This document shows, in pieces, positions 53,141 through 60,445 of a stretch of 64,000 nt of DNA. The notes under the pieces are model-generated. The model made no database searches and was not told the origin of the DNA. It saw only the letters and a program-made list of their open reading frames with translations. The stretch comes from Pseudobutyrivibrio sp. (GTDB lineage Bacteria > Bacillota > Clostridia > Lachnospirales > Lachnospiraceae). The stretch covers positions 35,745-99,744 of the forward strand of contig NZ_SVEV01000008.1 of the NCBI RefSeq assembly GCF_015057185.1, written 5' to 3'. Positions within the stretch are counted from its first letter, which is position 1; each line of letters opens with the position of its first letter. The translations under genes were made by a program, and so were the position numbers.

Positions 53141-54072
53141 ATAAAATCAAAAATGTTTAGCTGATTATCAACCCATGATTTCTGAGGAACATCCTTAATA
53201 ATATCGTCTATGCGATAATCCCCAATCAGGAATGGTGATTTTGGGTCGTGCATTTTTCTATTCACAGCCACCTGATCAAAATCATTGTTGGCGTAGCAAT
53301 ACTTGCATAAGTGAGCGCAGGTATCATATGCTCCGATGTCACAGTGGAGATAGCAGGCGCATTCTTTTCTGGAGCTTTGAGTTGCAGGCACTATCAGCCT
53401 TTTTCCTATGGCTTTTTCATAGGTTTCTACAGTCATGCAGCCCCTGCAATCAGCCCCAAACCGTGACAGATAATCCCCTTCACCACATGGCTTTACAGTC
53501 ATATTGTGGCTTTTTGCTATTTCAATGATTTCTTTGCCAAGCTTTATTCTCTCATCTCTAGTGACTGGCTTTGCCTCTGGAAAATTTCTTTTTACCTTTG
53601 CATATATATCAATAAAGCTGATGACTACAGTATTAGTGTATCCATCTAGTTCTTTTGCGAATTCTTCAAACCTATTCAAATGGAAATCCACAGTGTATTT
53701 CTCATCAATAAAAATAGGATCATATCTCCATCCAATTGCGTTGGTACCTACTTTACTAGACAGGTATTTGAAGTCCTCTAGTATTTTGTACTTATCAGGC
53801 ACATTATGCTCTATATCTTTATCGTATCCCGTTATCGTAACAAACCAATACTGCCCATAGTCCTTCACTAAATCTAAGTATGGAAAGAAAGGCGCTGGAT
53901 TCTTAGAACAAAAGCCTATTACATCCACCACCTCAGGGTTCAGTTGATACCTGCTTACTTGAATTGGATTATATGGATTCCTTACGCAGACAAATCCCTC
54001 TTTTAATCTATTGGCGAACCACTCAGGATAAAATGCCGGGATGTCTGTCCTTTGACCTGTGTTTATTATCAT
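53137..54072 (-). CDS. DUF1848 family protein
   Basis: A 311-residue cytosolic protein with the family N-terminus INTGQRTDIPAFYPEWF and FCSKNPAP. Clustered cysteines occur in the C-terminal half: DCRGC, ECACYLHCDIGAYDTC and HLCKYCYA, suggesting a metal or Fe-S centre. Function is not established in the family. The start ATG is the conserved family start, but no Shine-Dalgarno precedes it; a TATTAT box ends 7 nt upstream, so the transcript may be nearly leaderless. Convergent with the secretion locus, divergent from the repeat array. Confidence 0.88.
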   Translation of the reverse strand: MIINTGQRTDIPAFYPEWFANRLKEGFVCVRNPYNPIQVSRYQLNPEVVDVIGFCSKNPAPFFPYLDLVKDYGQYWFVTITGYDKDIEHNVPDKYKILEDFKYLSSKVGTNAIGWRYDPIFIDEKYTVDFHLNRFEEFAKELDGYTNTVVISFIDIYAKVKRNFPEAKPVTRDERIKLGKEIIEIAKSHNMTVKPCGEGDYLSRFGADCRGCMTVETYEKAIGKRLIVPATQSSRKECACYLHCDIGAYDTCAHLCKYCYANNDFDQVAVNRKMHDPKSPFLIGDYRIDDIIKDVPQKSWVDNQLNIFDFI

Positions 54073-54148
54073 GTGATTAATAATAGCACATTTTTGCCCC
54101 CAAAACGGTCAACAAAAAGCCGTTTACTGCCGCACTCATCCAGAAAAG

Positions 54149-54630
54149 ACTATATGAGTGGAGAACGTATTAAATATATAGTCAGTATTGAGCTTGGAAG
54201 CGAAGAATTTTCAAGGGATGTACTATATGAGGGGAGATTATATTAAATATATAGTCAGTATTACGCCTAGATATTAAGAATATCCAGGGGAAGTACTATA
54301 TGAGGGGAGATTATATTAAATATATAGTCAGTATTACGCCTAGAAATTAAGAATATCCAGGAGAAGTACTATATGAGAGGAGATTAGTTTAAATTTATAG
54401 TCAAAATCAGAACTGAAAATGAAAAAATGAGATTGGAAATACTATATGAATGGAGAACATTGAAATTATATAGTAAAATCCTCATGAAATTGACTATATA
54501 TATGGAGAAAAATCAATATATATAGTCAATGAGTATGAAATATGACTATATGAGTGAGAAAAAATGTAAACATATAGTACGCTCATTTGAAATGTGACTA
54601 TATAACTATGGATAACAGAAATCATATAGT
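54149..54630. repeat. Family A units (ACTATAT ... ATATAGT), 8 copies
   Basis: Every unit is exactly 34 bp, beginning ACTATAT and ending (A/T)TATAGT. The sixth (extended to 54490-54529) has perfect 14-bp arms, TTGACTATATATAT and its complement. Most carry GGAGA at unit positions 12-16, i.e. in the loop. Copies 2 and 3 and their following spacers are nearly identical. Confidence 0.9.
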
Positions 54631-54668
54631 ACAGGATAAGGCAAACAGACAATGAATCTGGTAATAGT

Positions 54669-55280
54669 ACAAAGGAAACAGGGATAATACTAGATATCTT
54701 ATTACAGTAAGTGAACAAACAAGCAGTAAATCTAGATAACGCACTAAGGAAAATGGGGTAGTACAAAATCCCTTAGTGCGGAAAGAAGATAAACAAGCAG
54801 TAAATCTAGATAACGCACTAAGAAAACGGAGATAATAGAAATCTCTTAGTGCGGAAAGAAGATAAACAAGCAGTAAATCCAGATAATGTACTAAGAAAAT
54901 GGAGATAATAGAAATCTCTTAGTGCGGAAAGAAGATAAACTAGCAGTAAATCTAGAGAACGTACTAAGGAAAATGGGGTAGTACAAAATCTCTTAGTACA
55001 GAAAGATAATAAATGAGCAGTGAATTAGGCTAATGCACTAAGAAAAACAGGAAAATGTGGTATTTCTTAGTATACTAGATAGAAGAGTGTACTAAGAAAT
55101 ATGATATATTTAAAATATTTTAGTACAAAACAAAAATTAGGTACTAAAAATAATGACATTTCTGTAATATATTAGTACAGGTACAAAAAACGGTACTAAG
55201 AAAAGTGGACAGTGCCCCCTGAGTTTAGTACTGTCATTACTGTGGTACTAAGAAAAAGTGTTAAGTGCTCTAAGTTTAGT
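54669..55280. repeat. Family B units (ACTAAG ... CTTAGT), 10 copies
   Basis: Units of 34-35 bp; the first, at 54669, is degenerate. Units at 54743 and 54817 have perfect 10-bp arms (CGCACTAAGG and CGCACTAAGA with complements). An inner pairing GAGAT/ATCTC or GGGGT/ATCCC changes in a mostly compensatory way, and one outer arm pair shows a G-T change (54890 unit). The spacer GGAAAGAAGATAAACAAGCA is repeated between units. Confidence 0.88.
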
Positions 55281-55362
55281 ACACTTGGATAATATTGGAG
55301 CCATATTTACAAACAATAAAGAAGACAATATTGGTAGTGGAAAAGAATCTAGGAGGAACACT

Positions 55363-56403
55363 ATGAGATTTCCAGAGTTTATACAGGATAAAGGTACAAT
55401 AGGCCTGGTGGCGCCATCCTTTGGTTGCGCGGATGAGCCATATAAAACATGTATGAATGCGGCTATTGATAGATTTAAATGGATGGGATACTCAATTGTT
55501 GAGGGACCTAATTGCAGGCGTAACGATGGCATAGGAATCAGCTCTACACCTGAGAATTGTGGAAAAGAGCTTACAGAGTTCTATTGCAGTGGGGATAATG
55601 ATATGCTAATCACCTGCGGTGGAGGAGAGCTAATGTGCGAGACCCTCGATTATGTAGATTTTGATGCGGTAAAGTCAGCAAAGCCCAAATGGTACATGGG
55701 TTATTCGGATAATACTAACTTTACTTTCCTATTAAATACCATTTGCGATGTGGCCTCTATTTATGGCCCAAGCATTGGCGCCTTTGGGCAGGAGCATCTC
55801 CACCAGGCTCTTACAGACACTATAGACATTTTCACTGGAAAGAAAAAATCAGTTAAAGGCTATGATTCATTCGAACTAGAATCCCTCAAGGACGAGGAAC
55901 ATCCACTTGTTTCCTATAATCTTACAGAGAAAAAGGAGCTTCGTCTTTTTATGGGAGCGGATGAGGTAAATCGTGTGCCTGCATTTGAGGGAATCATAAC
56001 TGGTGGCTGTTTAGATTGTCTTGCAAATCTAGTTGGAACAAAGTATGACAATGTTAAGGCATTTAATGAGAAGTACAAGGAGACAGGAGTGGTTTGGTTT
56101 ATCGAGGCCTGTGATTTGAATGTCATGTCAATAAGACGTGCTCTTTGGAATCTAGATAGAGCAGGTTGGTTTGAGAATGCTAAGGGATTTATTATTGGCC
56201 GCCCACTTGCTGGATGGAAGCAGGAGATGATGGGGCTTGATCAGTATACTGCCGTTACAGGAATCCTTGGCAAATATAACGTTCCTATTGTAATGGATGC
56301 AGATGTAGGACATTTGGCTCCAGCTGTTCCAATTGTTTCTGGTGCTAGGGTAAATGTCACAGCAGATTCCAACTTAACACTAGAATATTCCTATAATGTT
56401 TAA
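55363..56403 (+). CDS. S66-family LD-carboxypeptidase-like protein
   Basis: Serine peptidase of the LdcA/MccF family, which trims peptidoglycan tetrapeptides or inactivates microcin-like peptides; cytoplasmic, no signal peptide. The start at 55363 follows AGGAGG by 6 nt; the open frame extends upstream into the array without support. The nucleophile is Ser115 in MGYSDNT, preceded by CGGGE; Glu near residue 247 (FIEACDLN) and His near 317 (DADVGHLAP) complete the triad. At 346 residues it is of normal length, in the MccF-like size range. Confidence 0.9.
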   Translation: MRFPEFIQDKGTIGLVAPSFGCADEPYKTCMNAAIDRFKWMGYSIVEGPNCRRNDGIGISSTPENCGKELTEFYCSGDNDMLITCGGGELMCETLDYVDFDAVKSAKPKWYMGYSDNTNFTFLLNTICDVASIYGPSIGAFGQEHLHQALTDTIDIFTGKKKSVKGYDSFELESLKDEEHPLVSYNLTEKKELRLFMGADEVNRVPAFEGIITGGCLDCLANLVGTKYDNVKAFNEKYKETGVVWFIEACDLNVMSIRRALWNLDRAGWFENAKGFIIGRPLAGWKQEMMGLDQYTAVTGILGKYNVPIVMDADVGHLAPAVPIVSGARVNVTADSNLTLEYSYNV

Positions 56404-56405
56404 CA

Positions 56406-56440
56406 GAAGGCTTGTGGTCTCCACAAGCTTTCTTTATTTT
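56406..56440 (+). terminator. Intrinsic terminator of the S66 gene
   Basis: GAAGGCTTGTGG and CCACAAGCTTTC pair with one mismatch around TCT, followed by a T-rich tract. Confidence 0.85.
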
Positions 56441-56608
56441 ATCAGGCAATCACCTGAAATTTCTTATAAAGTAAACCAAGCATTACTTGTAGTTTTGAAA
56501 AATAAAACTCTTTTTTACTTTAAAGTAAGAATGTCAATTTGCTTGTAAAATACCAGTCAAAAGGGTATGATTATTAGGATTGGATAATTATAGGTATTAG
56601 GAGATAGT

Positions 56609-57037
56609 ATGAACGAAGATTATATGTTTGAGGATGAGACTATCCACGAGGAAAAAACAGACATTCCTCATTATCCACAGCCTGAACCGGGCATTGGATT
56701 GGCGGTGGCATCCTTTATACTAGGCATTATTTCATTGGTATTTTTCATATCATTTATCAATGTATTTTCAGCAATTACCGCTGTTGTGCTGGCAATAATA
56801 TTTTTAGTTAACCAGAAGGAGCGACAGGGCAGAGTCTTTGCCATTTTTGGCATTATTACAGCAGTAGCAAGCGTTATATGCTTGATAGTCAGTCTGTTTG
56901 CTGTTTCTTTAAATATTAATCATGTGATACCTCTATATAATGATTTTATCACGACCTATGGTCTTGAGGATGAATATAATTATATAGAAATGGAAGATGG
57001 GGTGTACCACATCCCTGAGGAATTAGAACAACAATAG
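56609..57037 (+). CDS. Small DUF4190-like membrane protein
   Basis: A 142-residue protein with a polar, acidic N-terminus (about 1-27), two or three membrane helices between about 30 and 102, and an external or cytosolic acidic tail. The GLAVASFILGIISLVF and RVFAIFGIITAVASVI segments are typical of DUF4190-type proteins, of unknown role. AGGAG lies 6 nt upstream. Preceded by 168 nt of AT-rich control region and followed 45 nt later by ileS. Confidence 0.75.
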   Translation: MNEDYMFEDETIHEEKTDIPHYPQPEPGIGLAVASFILGIISLVFFISFINVFSAITAVVLAIIFLVNQKERQGRVFAIFGIITAVASVICLIVSLFAVSLNINHVIPLYNDFITTYGLEDEYNYIEMEDGVYHIPEELEQQ

Positions 57038-57044
57038 CAATTTT

Positions 57045-57060
57045 ACGTAGGGAGCTACGT
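57045..57060 (+). other. Small hairpin upstream of ileS
   Basis: ACGTAG and CTACGT pair perfectly around a GGAG loop, 22 nt before the ileS start. It is too short for a T-box leader; no T-box features were found in the 45-nt gap. Confidence 0.4.
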
Positions 57061-57082
57061 TTAAGAAAGGAATTTAGGTTTT

Positions 57083-60000
57083 ATGTACAACAAAGTCGAC
57101 GCAAGCCTGAACTTCGTAGAAAGGGAGAAGCAGGTGCTCAAGTTCTGGGAGGAGAATGATATCTTCCAGAAATCAATGGATTCTAGAAAAGAAGGAGAAA
57201 CATATACATTCTATGATGGCCCACCAACAGCTAACGGAAAGCCACATATTGGACATGTAGAGACACGTGCTATCAAGGATATGATTCCTAGATACCAGAC
57301 AATGAAGGGCAAATTCGTTCCTCGTAAGGCTGGTTGGGATACACACGGACTTCCAGTAGAACTTGAAGTAGAAAAGCTTCTTGGTCTCAATGGTAAGGAA
57401 CAAATCGAAGAATACGGTATGGAGCCTTTCATCAAAAAATGTAAGGAATCTGTATGGAAATATAAAGGAATGTGGGAGGATTTCTCTGGCACAGTAGGTT
57501 TCTGGGCAGACATGGACAATCCTTACATCACATATGATGACAATTTCATCGAGTCTGAGTGGTGGGCACTTAAAACTATCTGGGACAAGAAGCTCCTTTA
57601 TAAGGGATTCAAAATCGTTCCTTATTGCCCTCGTTGCGGTACTCCACTTTCAGCACAGGAGGTTGCACAGGGATATAAGACAGTTAAAGAGCGTTCAGCA
57701 GTTGTTCGTTTCAAAATCAAGGGCGAGGATGCTTACTTCCTTGCATGGACAACAACACCATGGACACTTCCATCTAACCTTGCACTTTGTGTAAACCCTG
57801 ATGAGACATACATCAAGGTTAAGGCTGTTGATGGATATACATACATCCTTGCAGAGGCACTTGCAGATAAGGTGCTTTCAAAGGTTGCTACAGAAGAAGG
57901 CGCTAAGCCTTACGAAGTACTTGAGACATACAAGGGTACAGATTTAGAGTACAAGGAATATGAGCCACTTTTCGAGTGCGCTGGCGTTGCAGCTGAAAAG
58001 CAGCACAAGAAGGCTCATTTCGTTACATGTGATGATTACGTTACTATGTCAGATGGTACTGGTATCGTACATATCGCTCCTGCATTTGGTGAGGACGATG
58101 CTAAGGTTGGACGTAAATACGACCTTCCATTCGTTCAGTTCGTAGATGGCAAGGGTGAAATGACCGAGGAAACTCCTTATGCAGGTCTCTTCGTTAAGAA
58201 GGCAGACCCAGAGGTTCTTAAGGACCTTGATAAGGAAGGTAAGCTTTTCGATGCTCCTAAGTTCGAGCATGAGTATCCACACTGCTGGAGATGTGATACT
58301 CCACTTATCTACTATGCTAGAGAATCATGGTTCATCAAGATGACTGAGGTTAAGGATGACCTGATTAAAAATAACAACACTGTAAACTGGATCCCAGATT
58401 CAATCGGTAAGGGACGTTTCGGCGATTGGCTTGAGAATGTTCAGGACTGGGGTATCTCTCGTAACCGTTACTGGGGTACACCACTTAACATCTGGGAGTG
58501 TGAGAGCTGTGGCAAGCAGATTTCAATCGGTAGCCGCAAGGAGTTAGCAGAGCTTTCAGGTAGAGCTGATGCAGAATCTATCGAGCTTCACCGTCCATAT
58601 ATCGACGAGGTTACATGCACATGTCCTGAGTGTAAGGGCACAATGAAGCGTGTACCAGAAGTTATCGACTGCTGGTTCGATTCAGGTGCTATGCCATTTG
58701 CTCAGCATCATTATCCATTCGAGAACAAGGAAGTATTTGAGCAGCAGTTCCCTGCAAAGTTCATTTCAGAGGCTGTTGACCAGACACGTGGTTGGTTCTA
58801 CTCACTTATGGCAGAGTCTACCCTTCTTTTCAACAAGGCTCCTTATGAGAACGTTATCGTTCTTGGCCACGTTCAGGATGAGAATGGACAGAAGATGTCA
58901 AAGTCAAAGGGCAATGCAGTAGACCCATTTGACGCACTTGAGAAAATGGGCGCAGATGCAATTAGATGGTACTTCTATACATCTTCAGCACCATGGATTC
59001 CAAAGAGATTTGGTGAGAATGCAGTTATGGAAGGCCAGAGAAAGTTCCTTGGAACACTTTGGAATACATACGCTTTCTATATTTTATATGCAAACATTGA
59101 TGAGTTTGATCCTACAAAGTACGAGCTTGATTTTGACAAGCTTGCAGTTATGGATAAATGGATTCTTTCTCGTCTTAATTCAGCAATCAAGGCTGTTGAT
59201 GAAAACCTTGGTTCATACAAGATTCCAGAAGCAGCACGTGCACTTGATGAGTTCGTAGATGACTTGTCTAACTGGTATGTACGTCGTTGCCGTGATAGAT
59301 TCTGGGCAAAGGGCATGGAGCAGGATAAAATCAATGCTTACATGACACTTTACACATGCTTAAAGAACATTGCGCTTGCTTCTGCACCAATGATTCCATT
59401 CATGACAGAGGAAATCTATCAGAATATGGTTCGTTCAGTTGATAAGACTGCTCCAGAATCAATTCACCTTTGCGATTTCCCAGTTGTTAATGAGTCATTT
59501 ATCGACAAGAAGCTTGAGGATGACATGGATGAGCTCCTTAAAATCGTAGTTCACGGTCGTGCATGTAGAAATACAGCAAACATCAAGAACCGTCAGCCAA
59601 TCGGTCAGATGTACATCAAGGCTGAGCATGAGCTTGATGAGATGTATGTATCTATCATCGAGGATGAGCTTAATGTTAAGAAGGCTACATTTACAGAGGA
59701 TGTTTCAGCATTTACATCTTATTCATTCAAGCCACAGCTTCGTACTGTAGGACCTAAGTATGGCAAGTTCCTTGGTGGTATCCAGAAGGCTCTTGCTTCA
59801 CTTGATGGAAATGCAGCATATGCAGAGCTTAAGGCAAATGGGGTTATTAAATTGCCTGAGGTTGATGCATCTATCGAGCTTGCAGAAGAAGATTTACTTA
59901 TCTCTATGGCTCAGACAGAGGGCTTTGTAGCTGATGGAGACAACTACGTAACAGTAGTTCTTGATACAAATCTTACAGAAGAGCTTCTTGAGGAAGGCTT

Positions 60001-60241
60001 CGTAAGAGAAATTGTTTCAAAGATTCAGACAATGCGTAAGGAAGCAAACTTCGAAGTAATGGATCGAATCACAGTTTCTTACGAAGGCTCTGATAAAATT
60101 AAATCTATCTTTGAGGCTAATAAGGCAGTAATCGCTGGTGAAGTTCTTGCCGACGAAATCGCTGTAGGCTCAACTGGAGCATACACCAAAGAGTGGAACA
60201 TCAACGGTGAGAAGGTAACACTTGCTGTAACACGCCGTTAG
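57083..60241 (+). CDS. ileS: Isoleucyl-tRNA synthetase, IleS2-like
   Basis: Charges tRNA-Ile. A 1052-residue class I synthetase with DGPPTANGKPHIGH (HIGH near residue 55), GWDTHGLPVE, an editing domain, the KMSKSKGN signature near 603 and a C-terminal anticodon-binding domain. The FYDGPP start and the DTHGLP form match the eukaryote-like IleS2 branch rather than the E. coli type (DGPPYANG, DCHGLP). That branch is often naturally tolerant of mupirocin; this is a family-level statement. The ribosome site is weak (AAAGGA 13 nt away, TTTAGG nearer). Confidence 0.96.
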   Translation: MYNKVDASLNFVEREKQVLKFWEENDIFQKSMDSRKEGETYTFYDGPPTANGKPHIGHVETRAIKDMIPRYQTMKGKFVPRKAGWDTHGLPVELEVEKLLGLNGKEQIEEYGMEPFIKKCKESVWKYKGMWEDFSGTVGFWADMDNPYITYDDNFIESEWWALKTIWDKKLLYKGFKIVPYCPRCGTPLSAQEVAQGYKTVKERSAVVRFKIKGEDAYFLAWTTTPWTLPSNLALCVNPDETYIKVKAVDGYTYILAEALADKVLSKVATEEGAKPYEVLETYKGTDLEYKEYEPLFECAGVAAEKQHKKAHFVTCDDYVTMSDGTGIVHIAPAFGEDDAKVGRKYDLPFVQFVDGKGEMTEETPYAGLFVKKADPEVLKDLDKEGKLFDAPKFEHEYPHCWRCDTPLIYYARESWFIKMTEVKDDLIKNNNTVNWIPDSIGKGRFGDWLENVQDWGISRNRYWGTPLNIWECESCGKQISIGSRKELAELSGRADAESIELHRPYIDEVTCTCPECKGTMKRVPEVIDCWFDSGAMPFAQHHYPFENKEVFEQQFPAKFISEAVDQTRGWFYSLMAESTLLFNKAPYENVIVLGHVQDENGQKMSKSKGNAVDPFDALEKMGADAIRWYFYTSSAPWIPKRFGENAVMEGQRKFLGTLWNTYAFYILYANIDEFDPTKYELDFDKLAVMDKWILSRLNSAIKAVDENLGSYKIPEAARALDEFVDDLSNWYVRRCRDRFWAKGMEQDKINAYMTLYTCLKNIALASAPMIPFMTEEIYQNMVRSVDKTAPESIHLCDFPVVNESFIDKKLEDDMDELLKIVVHGRACRNTANIKNRQPIGQMYIKAEHELDEMYVSIIEDELNVKKATFTEDVSAFTSYSFKPQLRTVGPKYGKFLGGIQKALASLDGNAAYAELKANGVIKLPEVDASIELAEEDLLISMAQTEGFVADGDNYVTVVLDTNLTEELLEEGFVREIVSKIQTMRKEANFEVMDRITVSYEGSDKIKSIFEANKAVIAGEVLADEIAVGSTGAYTKEWNINGEKVTLAVTRR

Positions 60242-60260
60242 ACTACGGCTCGTCCGTTAC

Positions 60261-60418
60261 GCTCTCAAGCCTTAGATATTGCCGTCGTCGACTAACATGT
60301 CTCCTTTGGCAACACTAAGAGCTTGATAGCTACGAACTATCGTAAGAGTAAAATAGTAAGTATAAGCTGAACATAACCTTGGCAAGCGCGAGCACGGAGT
60401 GATTCGACCAGCTTATAC
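60261..60418. repeat. Structured intergenic repeats between ileS and glgP
   Basis: Two inverted repeats. The first pairs GCTCTCAAGCCTTAG (60261-60275) with CTAAGAGCTTGATAGC (60315-60330), with TTGCC/GGCAA inside. The second has perfect 10-bp arms GTATAAGCTG (60360-60369) and CAGCTTATAC (60409-60418). The CTAAG-GCTTG element and the ACATGT/CATGTTAG words also occur in the region before polA. No T tract follows either. Confidence 0.5.
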
Positions 60419-60445
60419 GGATTGAGACTAGGAGGGGTTTGAGAA

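Larger units (their letters stand above)
54148..55281. repeat. Periodic array of 18 inverted-repeat units in a gene-free region
   Basis: The stretch 54073-55362 contains no credible gene. It holds 18 units of 34-35 bp, each a left half-site and its inverted copy, at 54149, 54222, 54295, 54368, 54441, 54493, 54545, 54597 (family A) and 54669, 54743, 54817, 54890, 54963, 55037, 55091, 55143, 55195, 55247 (family B). Start-to-start distances are 72-74 bp for the wide-spaced units and 52-54 bp for the close-spaced ones. Spacers are therefore about 39 or 18 bp, and are themselves partly conserved. Both families show the same wide-then-close order. Function unknown: protein-binding array or structured RNA are the main options. 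Confidence 0.9.

Noticed and set aside
54494..54766. Small minus-strand reading frame within the array
   Set aside because: Its content follows the repeat units and it has no credible ribosome site.
54148..55281. CRISPR array
   Set aside because: Repeat units vary in sequence while spacers are partly conserved, spacing alternates between about 39 and 18 bp, and no cas genes are present.
54148..55281. Large ornate RNA such as ROOL or GOLLD
   Set aside because: Those have complex non-periodic folds; this region is a simple periodic series. I cannot run a covariance search, so it is not formally excluded.
57038..57082. T-box riboswitch before ileS
   Set aside because: The gap is 45 nt, too short for a T-box, with only a 6-bp hairpin.
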